64,000 bases of DNA from Torymus aiolomorphi (GCA_036365515.1 CM070874.1:109071235-109135234); one strand, 5' to 3'. Positions 11,291-24,821 are shown, counted from the first letter of the stretch. Notes: generated from the letters alone by a model not told the origin. A program made the numbers and translations.

Positions 11291-11886
11291 GAAATGACAT
11301 GCGCTATACGCTATGCGCGCGTGTTGTGTACCTGCTTTTGTTTTGTAATAGCCATTTATTATTTTTAAGGTTAGAACCTTTTTCTTACATCGGAAATTCC
11401 AGAAAGAGCACACAAATAAGGACAGGCATACTACTAGAGATAAGTATCCTACGTGTGAAATTTCATAAAGAAAATATAATTTGAAGTAAAGGATATTTAG
11501 GAATTTTAAAAGGTTTTGACGATATTACAATCAATTATTTTATTTATTTTTCACACATCATTTAAACAAAAAACCATACTTATTATTTTATTCATATTTT
11601 AGACATAATTTAAAAATTAATATTTTTTAATCTTCATAAATGAATTTAATTATAATTATGTCATAAATTGTTGCAAAAATTATAAATTTTGTTATTAAAA
11701 CTTAATTAAAGGAATAAGCAAATTAAGTTTGAGGAAGCCACGGGCCAATGAATTGGCAGCTGTTTTTTCCATTATGTTAAGAACCCTATTTCCTGTCATA
11801 GCAGTTTTCAGATTGGAACGTGCAAATGAATCTTTGTAAAAAATGTTCATAGCTTTAGGTCTACTAGACCGCTGGAGCCACCTTAA

Positions 11887-12432
11887 GGTAACTTCAGCGA
11901 CTTTACTTAAAATTACAGATCAAGATGAAACTTTGGAAAAGATGTAGTTGAAACTTTCAACTTTCGATTGCCGTTAAGAAAAAATGGGGTGAACATCCAA
12001 ATTAGCGAAAAAATTGCATCGCAAAATGTTCATTTTGAACATGCAGCTTATGGGAATTGATCGACAATGAAAGTTAAATCGCGTATTCAAAGTAATAAAA
12101 AATGTGTTTTCAGTAAAAAAGTATGTGGTTATAGGATTCGAAACAGCGGTTCTGACGGTATTAAAAAAATTGTAGGTTAACATGCAATTTAGAGAGTAAA
12201 TAACTGTCAAAGTATGTAATTTTACTTTTTGGGGGCGCTTCTCATGGGGCGAAAATGAACCTTTTTATCCTGCTTTATTATTGGTGATATTTTTTTACAA
12301 GTTATACGCATATAAATCATTTTCAGTTATATAGGTTTAAATTTAAAGCTTTGATTTTGCGAAAAACTGTAAATGTTAACTAAGGCGCCTGCGGGACCCC
12401 CGCTTGATAAGATACCCAACGCTGGAGCCACC
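11887..12432. mobile_element. TTAA-bounded MITE, 546 bp
   Basis: It lies exactly between two TTAA tetramers (11883-11886, 12433-12436). The right end CAACGCTGGAGCCACC matches the right end of the element at 43386-44109 (AACGCATGAGCCACC), and the sub-terminal GCGGGACCCCCGCTTGATA-like sequence is also shared. The left end GGTAACTTCAGCGACTT is a diverged form of GGTGGCTCATGCGATTT. Internal text (ATTGTAGGTTAAC) is shared with that copy too. Non-coding. Confidence 0.6.
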
Positions 12433-12436
12433 TTAA

Positions 12437-13124
12437 GGTAGTTCACCTGGTCGAAACAGCAGTTTTAGTTTTTGTATTTTTTAAATAATGTTTTATTAAG
12501 TTGATAATCCAAGAGAAAGTACATGTAACAAATATATACTAGAAGGAACATAAGACTTTTTTTCAGACAAATTCAGGCAATAGTCACTATACTATTGTTA
12601 CAATTAAAGACAAAAACTTCAATAAGTTTTTCTAATTTTTTATTTTTTATCCAAGATTGGTCTTAACGAAATAAAGCTTATTTTGTTCGTTAAGAAATTT
12701 CAGGGGGAGTATCGGTGGGAAAATTTATGATACGAGTTACCAGTACGGCGCAACATCAATTTGTTCATCTTAAACACTCTAAAACTTGATTTGCTTTTCT
12801 TAAACAAATTGATATTGCGCCGTACTGGTAACTCGTATCATAAATTTTCCTACCTATACTCCCCCGAAATTTCTTAACGAACAAAATAAGCTTTATTTCA
12901 TTAAGATCAGATAAAAAATAAAAAAATTAGAGAAACTTATTGAAGTTTTTGACTTTAATTGTAACAGCATAGTAATTATTGCCTGAATTTGTCTGAAAAA
13001 AATTGTCTTATGTTCCTTCTAGTATATATTTGTTACATGTACTTACTCTTGGATTATCAACTTAATAAAACATTATTTAAAAAATACAAAAACAAAAACT
13101 GCTGTTTCGACCGGGTGAACTACC
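12437..13124. mobile_element. Foldback transposon, 688-bp near-perfect palindrome with TTAA target duplication
   Basis: GGTAGTTCACCTGGTCGAAA at the left is mirrored by TTTCGACCGGGTGAACTACC at the right. The arms of more than 300 bp pair almost completely, for example CAGTACGGCGCAA / TTGCGCCGTACTG near the centre, leaving a spacer of roughly 45 bases around 12780. TTAA lies on both sides (12433-12436, 13125-13128). No ORF is present, and the high arm identity implies recent origin or gene conversion. Confidence 0.85.
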
Positions 13125-13128
13125 TTAA

Positions 13129-15836
13129 GTATTCATTTTCTTCGTCAGTAAATGTCAGCTGAAATGAACTATTTATGAACTCAAAAAAATGCTTGATGAT
13201 TTCGTCGTGCATTTTATAATTTCATTATGTATTTATTATGAATACATAAAGAAGACATATGTAATTTACATCACTATATAGTCATCTATAAGCGTGCATC
13301 GCGCGCCGTAATTTTAGCAAAACTTGGCGCCACTTTTATTTTTGCAACCTAGCAACCCGTTACTCCCACCAACCAAATCACGAATAAAGTGATATCATAA
13401 CAAATCCATCATTTTTTTAAGATAGGAAAATAATTATCTAAAAGAACTCAATAGAATGAATGAATTATGAATACAAAATGTATTCGTCTTTAATTATATT
13501 TTTGAATTCTTAATGAATAACTTTTTTATTTTAAACACAAGTTCAAAACGTATTTATAAGGAATACATTTTATGTTCATTCACATTTGTTGAATACATGG
13601 CAAAACATATTATCATGAAGAATTCATTAAGTATTGATCACACATGTATATCAGCTTAAATAAACTTCATAAAAATGAATTCTAAAAGTGTTAATCAATT
13701 TGAGTTCACACTAATGAATTCTCAAAGAATACGCATTGCTGAATACTTTCTGAACACTTTCTGAAAATATGTGCCGTCTGGGATTTACATTATGAATTTT
13801 CTATTTTCTTAATATATTCGTCTAAATAGACTTCCATATTTCGTCGGATTGAAAGAATAAGGTCCTCGGCGAAGCGGGTGAAAAGGTCCTAACGCAGCCG
13901 AGCGCGTAAGAAGGTAACAACTGGCGAGCTCCGTTTTTTTCATCGAAGTTTAAGTTGAGAAAGAGTTAATAGTATCTATACAAAATATCCTTTTAAATTT
14001 ATATATTTATTTTGCATTTTAATAGCTCTTTATATCGCAAAAGAAATCATAACAGATTTTTTAAATCTCCGCAACGATTCACAGTTAAAACATGAGAAAA
14101 CGAAGCGCGCGAGTTGTTATAGCTTCTTCCGAGCTCGGCTGAGATTGGACCTTTTTATGCACTTCCCCAAGATAGGACCTTCTTCTTTCTACCTGACGAG
14201 TTACGATATTCGTTTTATAAAAATGATGGAACAATGCAGAACCGTATGTTGTTTTATATCTGCATTGTATTTTTGTATTTATTGGTATTCATTGCAGATT
14301 TTGTATTTTAAGACAATAAAGAACATTTAGATCATATCTATAGTTGTCTTCCATCATATTTTGTGCGATATCAAACTTATTTTAGAAATATTCATTAATA
14401 TACATTGAAGTCATAAAACTTTACAGAGGTCTACTAAAGTCCTAAAAGAATCTTGTCACTTTGTTAATTTAGCGATTTTATCTTGAATTTGTATTACTTC
14501 CTTCAAAATTACTTAAAGATATAATCATATAACATATCAATTAACAGGAAAAATTACTCGTATTTTAGAAACAGACTAATAATTTTACTATATTTCTTCA
14601 ACGAATTTTGAAAATATATTTTTCTTTCCTCAATTAGTGATATTCGAAAAAAAACTAACTTTATACATGAATTCGTATATTTTTCTTTCTAATTACTTTG
14701 ATATGACCACAGGCAACATTGATAGAAAATAAGTCATCATTTGTACTTGACATAATAAAAATATGTCTGTACATTTTGATGTTTTTGACGTGCTTGAAAA
14801 AAAAGACTATATTTTTTTTTTCATTTATTTAAAAAAGGCTATATACTACTTTATCGATTTGCACTTTAATTTTCTTATTCAGAAGCAGATTTAACATCAT
14901 CCGCTTGTTTCGAAAATGTAAGCAGTTTGTATCTAATTAGCTTCATTGTTGTAATGATGGCAACATTTCTGCTCTGATAAATTTTTTCTTTGTCAGATTG
15001 AAGTTTACCAAAATAAGTAGAAAAGGAAATACTTTATCCGGTATCCAGTAGTAAAAATTGAAAAACATAACTTTACATGAGCATAAAGTTATATTAGTTA
15101 GGCGTTCGTTGGTATTCTTCTTTCTTTGTAATAAAAGCAAACTGTAATAATAATCTTTATAAAAATTTCAATTAAAATAAATTTTGTATAACATTCAACT
15201 AAATATTTCAATTATTATAATAATTTATTTCTTATAGAATTTAGTTTAGGCTCCGATCAATATCATATAGTAATAATAACTCTCTGAAAATAAGCATTTG
15301 AACAAGATTGTATGGGAGTGAAATAGAATGAAATAAAAGACATGACAATCTATTTTCTATAAACATTTATTAAAATAATTTTCTTAAGCGCATCTAAAAA
15401 TGATACGTCTCTTATAATACCTGAATAATAATGCTTTAATACTTATAAAATTTAAAATTAAAACAAAAGCACCAAGGATATCTTGTCAATCAGGTTACTA
15501 ATTCGATTATCAATACGGTATAAAAACGTTCTACAATTAACATCTATTTACATTGTCGATCGAATTACTGAATTGCACAACACGTTTTGAAATTGAGGTA
15601 GTTTTTCTTATATAATATAACAAAAACATTATCATATATTCCCAAATTCAAAAATTTTTGTGACAGTTACGAAGATATAATTATTTTCGTGTAAAAACAT
15701 TAACATTAAACGTTAAAATTTGTATAAAAATCGCCTAACAACTTTTAAAAATATTTACAATAATGCAGTTTCGGCGTCATAATTTTTTCAACGGAAATTG
15801 AAACAGTCATTCTTCTTAAAATCACTTTCTACTTTA
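13129..15836. other. Intergenic spacer between FAR genes A and B, no gene seen
   Basis: AT-rich DNA with a GC-richer patch at about 13860-14150 containing AGCGGGTGAAAAGGTCCTAA-like words and two close copies of a GGACCTTTTT/CTTC motif. This may be another decayed repeat. No conserved coding sequence was recognised. Confidence 0.5.
15752..15759 (-). promoter_or_regulatory. Possible Pumilio element in the 3' UTR of FAR gene B
   Basis: TGTAAATA on the minus strand 78 bases after the stop codon of gene B, matching the site after gene A. It is short and AT-rich, so could be chance. Confidence 0.25.
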
Positions 15837-18800
15837 TCACTTAAACACTGTGTAAAGTATCTTCCATAAAAACCATATTCCAAAAGACGCCGCCAATCCC
15901 TTAACAAACTGATGCATCCAATAAAACCTGTAGAACAGCAAGAAGAAAAAAAATTAGAACTTCGAATTTTAATGATAAAAAAGGATTAAAAGGATATCGT
16001 ATTGTACTTTACTATACTAATACTGTTTTATCGGCTAAACATGTAAATTAACAAAAATTTCTAAATTTCTAGGGTAAACAAACGTCGTTGTTGTTGCCTT
16101 GAAACTTTGTAAAACTATGTATTATAGGATTACTCAGGGTAACTGAATTTGTTCAAGACGTAAATAAAATGTCAGCAATAAAACAGTGTTAGTGGTAAAG
16201 TAGGACTATTACACCCTCTCAAAATGTGTACTAACTTTTTCCATCTTGCTCTGCTGCTTTCTAAAGTTTTCAAATCGTCCTTCAAGAGATAAACTCTAAT
16301 ACCCTTCATATAATTCCTAAAATATGATTGCCAGTCAAAGTTCTGCATGCTGAAGTAAAACATCTGCCTGTCTCGCGGATCCAGCCGACTCCACATGCCT
16401 TGTACGTTAGTATTCGAAAACTTCCATTCACGGACACAAAAATAAGATATGACACCGGCAAATTTGTGAATTTTTTCATACATTTTCAACAAACTAAAAA
16501 GAAAATATTCATATTAATATCAAATTTATAAAAAATTTGTTGGTAACAATGAGGATATACATTATTATTTTTTTTTTTACCCAGGTTTGCGTCCAACGCA
16601 GATAGTTAAGGTATCAATTATAAATGCGGGTACCAAGTGCAGAAAGACAGTGTACATCGAGTTCATAATTTTGTTTTTGTTCATGTTGAAGGATATGTAC
16701 CAAACCGCATTATTAAGTGGATATTCGTTCGCGTAATGAGTGTTCGTGTTGCGGAATTCTCCCCATGTGAATGGCGCATCTACTGTTGATACAAAGTTGT
16801 AGATCAACATATCTTCTTCTCTCCTGAAAAAATACAGTACCCATTAGTATTCTCCCAAAAATACAATATTTGATGCCAACGATGCAAACGATTAAATATT
16901 AACTAACTGAAAAATGTTCATGCAACTGAGGTTCAGAATCCATAATCACTTTGATATTTTAGATCGTAAACAAATAAATAAAACGCTCCTTAACATAGTT
17001 AGCTAAGCGCGCGTCGTATTACTCGTAACGATTAAACTACAGGCCTTACGGTACCGGACATTTACAAGCGATCTATCATAGCAACGACCAGACGTGCAAT
17101 TACTAATTTCACGGCTCGCTGCGGCTCACCTGGCAGTTTGCATCGCCACGTCCCAGGCACTGGCAATTAGAGCGTTCACCGTGAGGTCCACCGGTACGAC
17201 GTTAGCGTTCATCTTGGGGTCGGCGTGCATCGTGCGAAGGACGCCCGTCGCCACACCCGCCGCTACTCCTGTTGGCCCGTAAAAGTTGTCGATCCAGCCG
17301 GGGGTCGGCTCGTGGGCCGTCGAGATTACTGCGAATAAAATTTGACGATTAGAATAATCGCATTGAACTTGAAGTAGAAAAGCTATCTATGAAAGATTAA
17401 ATTTTTTTTGTAATTGTGAAAAAATTATAGATCCGGTTGTAATTCGGTTGTATAAGTCATAGATCATATCAGGAATAATTTCAATATTTAAGATTGAGGA
17501 AAGCGTGAGAATCACGTGTCGGTTTAGGATAAGTATGAAATTCTTTATCTACTGAAGTTTACGTTATTATGCAAAGCGTCTAAGCAGCGACAAATAGCGA
17601 TAAAAGAAGAAAATTTATTCCATGAGACCTTTACTTTGGAAACATAAACAAAACATTGGTACATTTAATGCAATCTTTAATCTCGATATCACGATCAAAT
17701 TACTTAAAACAATAAACAAACAACATATTACTTAAAACAATAAAATTTTTGTCAACTTAATAATATAATTAATTCACTGATAAGGCTGTGAATCAATTTA
17801 ATGGGACAAACCTGGGTTAAATGTTAACTAAAAAAAATTTCTTTGATATTGAGCAATTCAAAGATAACTCTATTTCAATACTGTTTTTTACAAAATAACA
17901 TGATAAAAGTGTTCTTCAAAAGGTAAAAAAAAGAAGCAATTCAACATCTGGAAAGAAGATATACCACCGACAAAGAGGTCCAGAAACTTCTCATCGAATA
18001 GAAATACTAAGGTCGATGTTTAAGTCAGCATACTCAAACACAAGATCAGTGATATTGACAGTTTATTTTTAAAGTTTGTTAGATTTTGTGTTGTATATTC
18101 TGAATCAAAAAGAATGGCAATTCCTGTTAAGACTAGAGTTTAAAAAAGGAAGACTCGATTGCAGCTGATAAAGAATAAATCATATGCAAACTGCTGATAG
18201 CTCTTGAACGTTTAACGATTTCTACCTCTATCTTGTGTTCATACGAATGACAAGTTAAGATTATACGTAAAAAAGTAGATAATAATTATTTCAATAAGAC
18301 AGATGAGTTCCATTTATAGTTAGATTCGTGAAAAATGGATGCTAAATTTATATTAACAAACTTTTACCCTATTTTGATCGACATTATCATCGCGATAAGA
18401 ACCTTTTGAGATAATAACAAAATTTGTATATATTATATATTTTAAAAGTTTTAATAAAGAAATATTAAGAACATCTTAATATGATTCTTCATGAAATAAG
18501 CGGAGCAGATTTTAAAAATCAGATAAATAATCATTTATTTGCATAAATCGAAACAGCTGAAAAAACATTAATAATAATTATAATCTAATCAATTGTACAC
18601 AATAATTAAAAATATTGAACTTTTTAGAAATTTGCTATGCTCATTTAAAAGAACTTTTTAAAATTTTAACTCATTTGGTCAAGTGATGTTTGAGAAAGTC
18701 TACGGTCAGTGCGTTCTTATGGAAAAGGTAAGTGACTCTCACAGACTTGCTACTGGAGATAGAGAAGCCTGAGAAGGGGTTGAAATGTTATTTTTTATGT

Positions 18801-21800
18801 ATTCTTTCAATGGGTATAACCGTGTTTGAAGTAAATTATAAAATAAAATTATTTGACTAATTAATATATTATTTAACAATCCTTCTTTGAAACAACGAAT
18901 TTTTACTATATTGATATTTTTATATAAGATCGATAAAAATTTTTCTCAGTGTATATTTCATTTAATCATAGGAAAATTATCTAATAAACTAAAATTAATG
19001 ACAAAAGATTTATTATTTAGTTAAATAATTTTTTATTTAATTTTCTTTGTCATTTGTTGAATCTTTTGTATTAAATTTGAATACAAGATAATTGATGGTT
19101 GAATCAAGATAATTAATAGTTCTTCAGATATATATCTTTTTATTGGAGGCTTACAACTTATTATCTTGCCTATATAAGATATATGTGATAATAATGAGTA
19201 AAATATGGTGTATTGATCTGAATTCTATTACGAGATATAAGTAAGAATGACTCAAATAACTAATGATTTCTGATAAAGCAATTAAATAATACAATAAAGT
19301 TATTTGAAATAATTATTTTTTTACAATATTTTTTTTTAATAATTTTGTTTCTATTAGTAAATCGTGACATATGAAAATAGGTAAACATTTATTTACTTAC
19401 CGATTCCGGGCCTGAAAATTCCCATTGGTAAACTTTTGTTTCTAACTCTGACAAGATCCTCTGCAAGTGCTTTTGTAAACGCATAAGTATTTGGCCAAGG
19501 TGAAATTATACTGCGTTTGTAAACAATAGCAACATTTAAAAATAAAACACATATTGATCAAACGTAATGTTTAATTATCAATCCTAACTAATTAATTTTG
19601 GCTCACCGTGGGCAAATATCATTAACGGTGTCATCGGGTAAGCAGCTGATGAGGCTAAGCAGTTCCTCATTCTTGATCGGGTACTCGTAGAACTTTTCAT
19701 CGATATCTCGCGATATACAATTTGCGTATGCCGTGGAAACGTGAATGAAAGCCTGAAACGATAAAAAATAAGTCTCAGTTATTATAAACAAGTCCGTTCG
19801 CCGGATTCAAGGACTTTGAATTTTGCCATCCATCGACGATCAAGAAAGTATTTCGAAATCTATTTTTGATAAAAGTGAAATCTTACAACACGGTGTACAC
19901 AAACACCTAAGGGCTTAAATTGCGAAAGTCTTATATTTATGCATTCATATCGATGCGTTGTCATTGGAGCGGTTACCTTCACCTCAAATTACTGTTTGGC
20001 CGATCGATTTCTTTTTCGAGAGTCATCATCATCTTAGAGTGTGTTCTTTGTTCGGTTTACGCCTTGTGTTTAGGATAGGATAAATAAAAACTCTTTCGTA
20101 TCGGAAAAAATAGTTACACGTGCCTCGGTTACATAAGGATGGTGTGATCGAAAGTAAAAGTTCTCTATGGAATGGTGCTAATAATATTCTATAGTATTGA
20201 TAAAAGTGTTACGACTTGAATCGTATAAATAATTTGACATCGCGTTTAAATTTAGATATGTAACAATCTATATATATATAATAAACATTTACCAACATTT
20301 TATTTTCTTTATCACTTTTGCATATTAACGCGATAGAGCGATACATCTAGCAATAGAGACTGACAATTTTTCTAGAAAATAATCATGCTGATATAGATAA
20401 ATGTCTCCAATTGTCTTACTTTAATCAGTGTATAGCCGATAAAAGACACTTTTTGCTGTTTCACATCATGAGATAACTAATGTAAACTTTGTACCTCTGG
20501 CAAATGATAGATTGTAATAACTATTCCGCAAGTGATATACTTAACTGATACAAAAGTTTTCTTACTAAATAAAATTCAGTCATCATTATTATCCTACATT
20601 GACCCCTACACTAGTTGCATGCCAAGTGTAATGGCGAGACAAAGGGTGTCGAAAAATCGTTTTGGTACGGACATACGCGTACGTCGCATGGCCATGCGAA
20701 TAAATTTTCTCGGCTTGGATTTTCTCTCACCTTCAATTTCTGCATGTCTTTGCACAAGTCGATGACATCAGAGGTGCTCTGCACGTTGATTGCCGTCGCG
20801 AGTTTAAGTTTCTCATCGAAGCGTACCGTCGCCGCCACGTGAAAGACTATTGAGACCTGCAATTGCGAGAGCTCACAATGTATGATTATAGCTCCGCGCG
20901 TGTATGTAGTGCCGCAATGCGCGCGCTCTTGCCTATACGTATATAAGCGAGCTCTTTGTTTACTTTTCACGGCTAGTTGAGTCGGTGAAATTCTTCTTCT
21001 TCTTTTTTCCATCTTTTTGTCGCGAGATGGGAATCTTTTCGCGCTTGAATTAATAAATTGACAGTGTGCATGAGCTACGTTTGCAGAGCTGATGGAACAT
21101 TTACGTTTTTATGGTCGGCCGAAGAAGGAACGCGTTGGATTGCTTTTTTATAGCTTCCATAGTATAGTAATTTTAAAAACGGTAATATATGGTAATTTAT
21201 GGTCCGCTTAACACAAATAAGTTTTAATGCGCCATTAACACTCTTAGCACATTTATTCCAGTAGGTAACAGGTGTCGTTCTCGAATTCGATGGGTTGATA
21301 TGCCCACTGATGCACAAATAATTATGGAAATTTCGATTCGAGAGACTAATTATTAAAAATAATAAAAACAAACGATTTCATTACGTATAGGTGAAATGTT
21401 ACTTTCGTTTCCGATAACAAATTAATATATAAAACGTAAAGAAGAATTTTTTTTCTCCAGTAAAAATTATCAATGCTGTTGTAATATTGACCATAAAATA
21501 ACATTGTCTTTACAGTGTAAATATTAACGTGTAAAAAAGAAAATCTATTAAAATTTAGCCGGTGTCGCTAACATCTACATTAGATAAGAATAAATTAACT
21601 TATGTAACGGCCTAATCGATCATACCAATCAGCGCGCATTTACGTCACACGGCGCACGGTCAATTTATTATTATTCAAGAGTAATTTTTCAAAATTTCAT
21701 ACGCGCCGAGCCACGCGCGCGCGCGGACACCGGGCCAACTTGAGACTTCCGGCGGCGGCGTCGGCGCTGTTACTTAATGGTTGCGCCACACTTACGTCGC

Positions 21801-23869
21801 GCATCAGCAAATCTCTGTCAGAGGTAGAAAGTCCCAGGCCTTGGACGCTGCAATCGCCAGCGACGGCCACGACTTTGTGATGAAATTTCGGCATTTCCTC
21901 TTTCAGCCGCTCGTATATCTGTAAAGGAGCAGCGAGGATCGATTTGAATTAGCGGCCTTTTGTCATACATGCATCTCGGGAGCGGCGCTTTTCCGTGTTG
22001 TGGTGCGAGAGTATATTATAAACAGGGATTATTACACTTGTGTAAATAAAGAATCGATGCGCGTGCTTTTGCGACGTTTGTTATTTCTAATTTTGCAATT
22101 CGTTGCGTAAGCGTATAGATTAAAATAATATTGTGAATCGTGAGATGTTTTTAAGTGATTATCGGTCGAGTGGTGAAATATTAACGAAACACGTGCAGTT
22201 CAGTGAAGTCGAGAAATATCTAAGATGCATTTCCTTGTGAATTGAAGATATCGTGTGTAAAATTGTTAAAATCACGTAATTTTATGTGAGTAGCGTCAAC
22301 TAATCCAGTTGCCAAAAGTTGTCAAAAATTATCTCTAATTTTGAATGAAACCTAACTTTGGAATTCCAAATTACTTCTTTTTTTGTTATTCGCGAATAGA
22401 AGGTCAAAGCACGGGATACAAAACGAGAAATCTCAAAATTCGGTGGTCCTCAAACATTTGCACGATTTTATGGCTTTTGACAACGAATCCCGTATTTGCG
22501 CGGTAAAAGATCGCTATAATTCAATTCAATCCTATTCAACCTACAAAAAAGCCGTTCAATTAGCAAGTTCCCGGCGCTTGCCTTTCAAAGATCGATTCTC
22601 CGGTATGTTTTTCCATGGTACAAACCTCTGAGCGAAAAAAGCACATGACATCATTTCTTACGCAAACGCAGGCGCGTTTTAATTGTATTTGCCGACTCAA
22701 GTACCTACAGTCGGCCAACAAATATGCAAGGATCAAGGTTCGGCATGCAAATATCAAATCGTCGACTTAGTGGAAAAAACGTACAACTCCGTTTGATTTG
22801 AGCTGGAGGTGTCCGTTTTTTCCACTAAGCCGACGAAATGTTAATATCTGATTTAAAAATTTCTTGCGATTCTTCGTCATCCATCGATATTCCACCAATG
22901 TTTAAATAATCGTTACATTAAATTCTCGCATTATCATCAAACACGCATCATTCGTATCAGAGTTTTTCGGCCTCGCATTTATATAGCGTGACTCGAATAT
23001 TTTTACAGAAAATATGCCACTGCGAAGACGGAGAAAAAAAAATAATCGCACGGTGCGCGTTGAAGCGACACTTAAGCGCGACGTGCGAGCGGAATGCGGT
23101 GCGATTTGTGAAAAGCTCTCTAACACTCACTGGATCATTGAACAAGTCTTCCATTCTACTCTCGATGCTCTTCTGCTTCTTGGGGCGCACCAGTAGGTAG
23201 ATGCGCGCGAGGTCCGAGCAGCTGCGCAGAAGCTTCTCTATGAGAATCTTCCCGAGAAAGCCGGTTCCTCCTGTGAACAGAAATTTTGTGTTCTTCATTG
23301 TTTCTTTAATTAAATTGGTTTAAATATTATTATTATAAAGAGTAAAATAAGCATTTTTTGAATGCTTATAAGATCTATTGGTGTAGTTTGGCAAGAATAT
23401 TTTTTGCCTCGATAAAATGGAGGTCTAAGAAAGATACTAATGTAATTCGATTTGATTTGAATGACTATTCTTCTGATAATTTTATTGGCATCCTAGAAAC
23501 ATTTTCCTTCTTTTATAAAGTATTATGATTTATTTTATTTGAGATTTATGTTATTCAATTATAGATTCCTAGCACATTTCTGATGATATGAAAATTTTCG
23601 TTAGATTTGCCTACTTTAATTTACAAAAAGATTGAACTTGATGTTTTAGAAAATAGAGTATCGCAAATGCAAATACGCGTCAGTCTCCACTTAACATAAC
23701 TAGAGATAATAACGCATACGATACCTGTGATGAAAATACATTGATGTGCGTAAAAGTCCTGCAGCGGAGTTCTTTTGGTTATTATCCGTCCATTAACGTC
23801 GAGAGTTTCTGAGATTTCATTGTTGTTGGTCTCAGCTGTAATTGTCTGCTTGCTATACACACATTCCCC
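15837..23869 (-). CDS. Fatty acyl-CoA reductase B (start exon lies further upstream)
   Basis: Second FAR paralogue, same predicted activity. Exons in transcript order: 23869-23725, 23270-23131, 21918-21796, 20856-20731, 19752-19607, 19510-19401, 17328-17130, 16823-16581, 16493-16236, 15927-15837. Together they give 526 codons and a stop. Motifs: TGGTGFLGK, GDCSVQGLGLS, VFHVAATVRFDEK, FIHVSTAYANC, the active site in NTYAFTKALAE and LPMGIFRPGI. The FAR_C domain runs from KMYEKIHKF to KGIRVYLLKD, followed by a hydrophobic tail exon (FYWMHQFVKGLAA...). Six consecutive exons have the lengths of gene A's exons (140, 123, 126, 146, 110 and later 258 bp), so A and B are close duplicates, but B keeps an intron in WDVA that A lacks. 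The first listed exon opens in phase 0 after a good acceptor and has no in-frame ATG, so a start exon upstream is needed. The alternative is unspliced ATG 23902 (MILCVSLFVV). Confidence 0.92.
17331..19400. other. Intron of FAR gene B, about 2.1 kb
   Basis: AT-rich intronic DNA. No ORF, RNA gene or recognisable transposon was seen. Confidence 0.6.
22750..22850. repeat. Hairpin in an intron of FAR gene B
   Basis: CTTAGTGGAAAAAACG at about 22766 pairs with CGTTTTTTCCACTAAG at about 22814. Flanking ATCGTCG / CGACGA and outer ATATCA / TGATAT-like arms extend it to about 100 bp. It is probably a small foldback repeat. Confidence 0.55.
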
Positions 23870-24821
23870 CTGAACAACAAACAAAGAAACACACAAAATC
23901 ATTAGTTAAGCATTTACCATTCGTGCACTTTAGAAAGGTGCACAATTAGGTATTCTCGTAAACGCATTCGCAACTGTGAAGAAATCAGAGCAAAGAGTAT
24001 TGACTCTAGAATTGTGGAATATCTGGAAATATTTCCTTTGGAGCGATAACGGCCTGGGAAATAAATTTTAGTGCGTCGATTCTGAGAAAATGTTATCTAG
24101 GAAAAATAGGAAGTATAAATAATACCATACCATTATGTACGATTATCAACTTGTTTTGTAAAGCGCGAATTCAATCCGTTAGGCAATAACCTAATTTTTT
24201 CAATTCTATATTAACAAAAGGTCTTGATATTAAATGTAACAAAATGATGGTATGTCTAAGTATATCTAAGAGAAGCTTACAAATCATAGAAGATGAACGC
24301 CAGTTTTGCAAAGTTCGTACCGACACAAAGAAGACAAAGTATACAAAGTTCACGTGTATAATTTGTATTTAATCACTACTTTGACTCGTGCAACATTTAT
24401 AAATACATATTGATCATTAACAGCTTCCTCAATGAAAAGTTTTTCTCTCGTAGGCTGTATACATTATGAAACCGGTATGAATTTCGCTCAGATTGGACCT
24501 GTTTTAAGAGTTTAATTAAACGGCAGGTAGTTATACAAAGCGGAAAAATGCAGGCGCTATCTATGTATACTATCCTGATAAGTGATGGTTAATTCGCTCA
24601 TAAATCTTCGTTATTGAATGCGATGCCGTTTTTTATTTTGACACCGGCAAAATTTTTTGTAAATTCGTTGAAGTTGCATTATCATCATATCGTCGAAGAT
24701 AAAAAATTATTACGCACTTTATAATATGTTACCATCGGATTAACATTAACGATTAGACACTTCGCGCAATCACTGTCTCTCACATTCCAATAATTTACAA
24801 GGTGACATAAAAGCTCTGACA

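Larger units (their letters stand above)
9818..11738. mobile_element. Insertion within the right arm of the composite element
   Basis: It interrupts a repeat that is continuous in another copy at about 62.8-63.2 kb, which serves as an empty site. The borders carry inverted GCTTCCTC (9818) and GAGGAAGC (to 11738). Inside are a (TG)n run, T-rich DNA and a roughly 325-bp tandem repeat. No protein is recognisable, so the class is unknown. Confidence 0.5.
5988..11882. mobile_element. TTAA-bounded composite transposon with long inverted ends, heavily invaded
   Basis: The left end GGTGGCTCCGGCG (5988) and right end CGCTGGAGCCACC (to 11882) are inverted repeats, each abutting TTAA (5984-5987 and 11883-11886). 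The inverted homology goes deeper: 5988-6345 matches the reverse complement of 11745-11882 joined to 9565-9835. The ends are therefore about 350-400 bp long, and the right one is split by a later insertion. The interior holds a decayed reverse transcriptase, hairpin repeats and a SINE, with no recognisable transposase. The TTAA target suggests a piggyBac-like or Kolobok-like family, which is inference. Confidence 0.6.

Noticed and set aside
23870..23902. ATG at 23902 as the start of FAR gene B
   Set aside because: Not excluded, but the intervening bases form a good acceptor (TTGTTGTTCAG), and genes A and C also have a phase-0 acceptor at the matching place.
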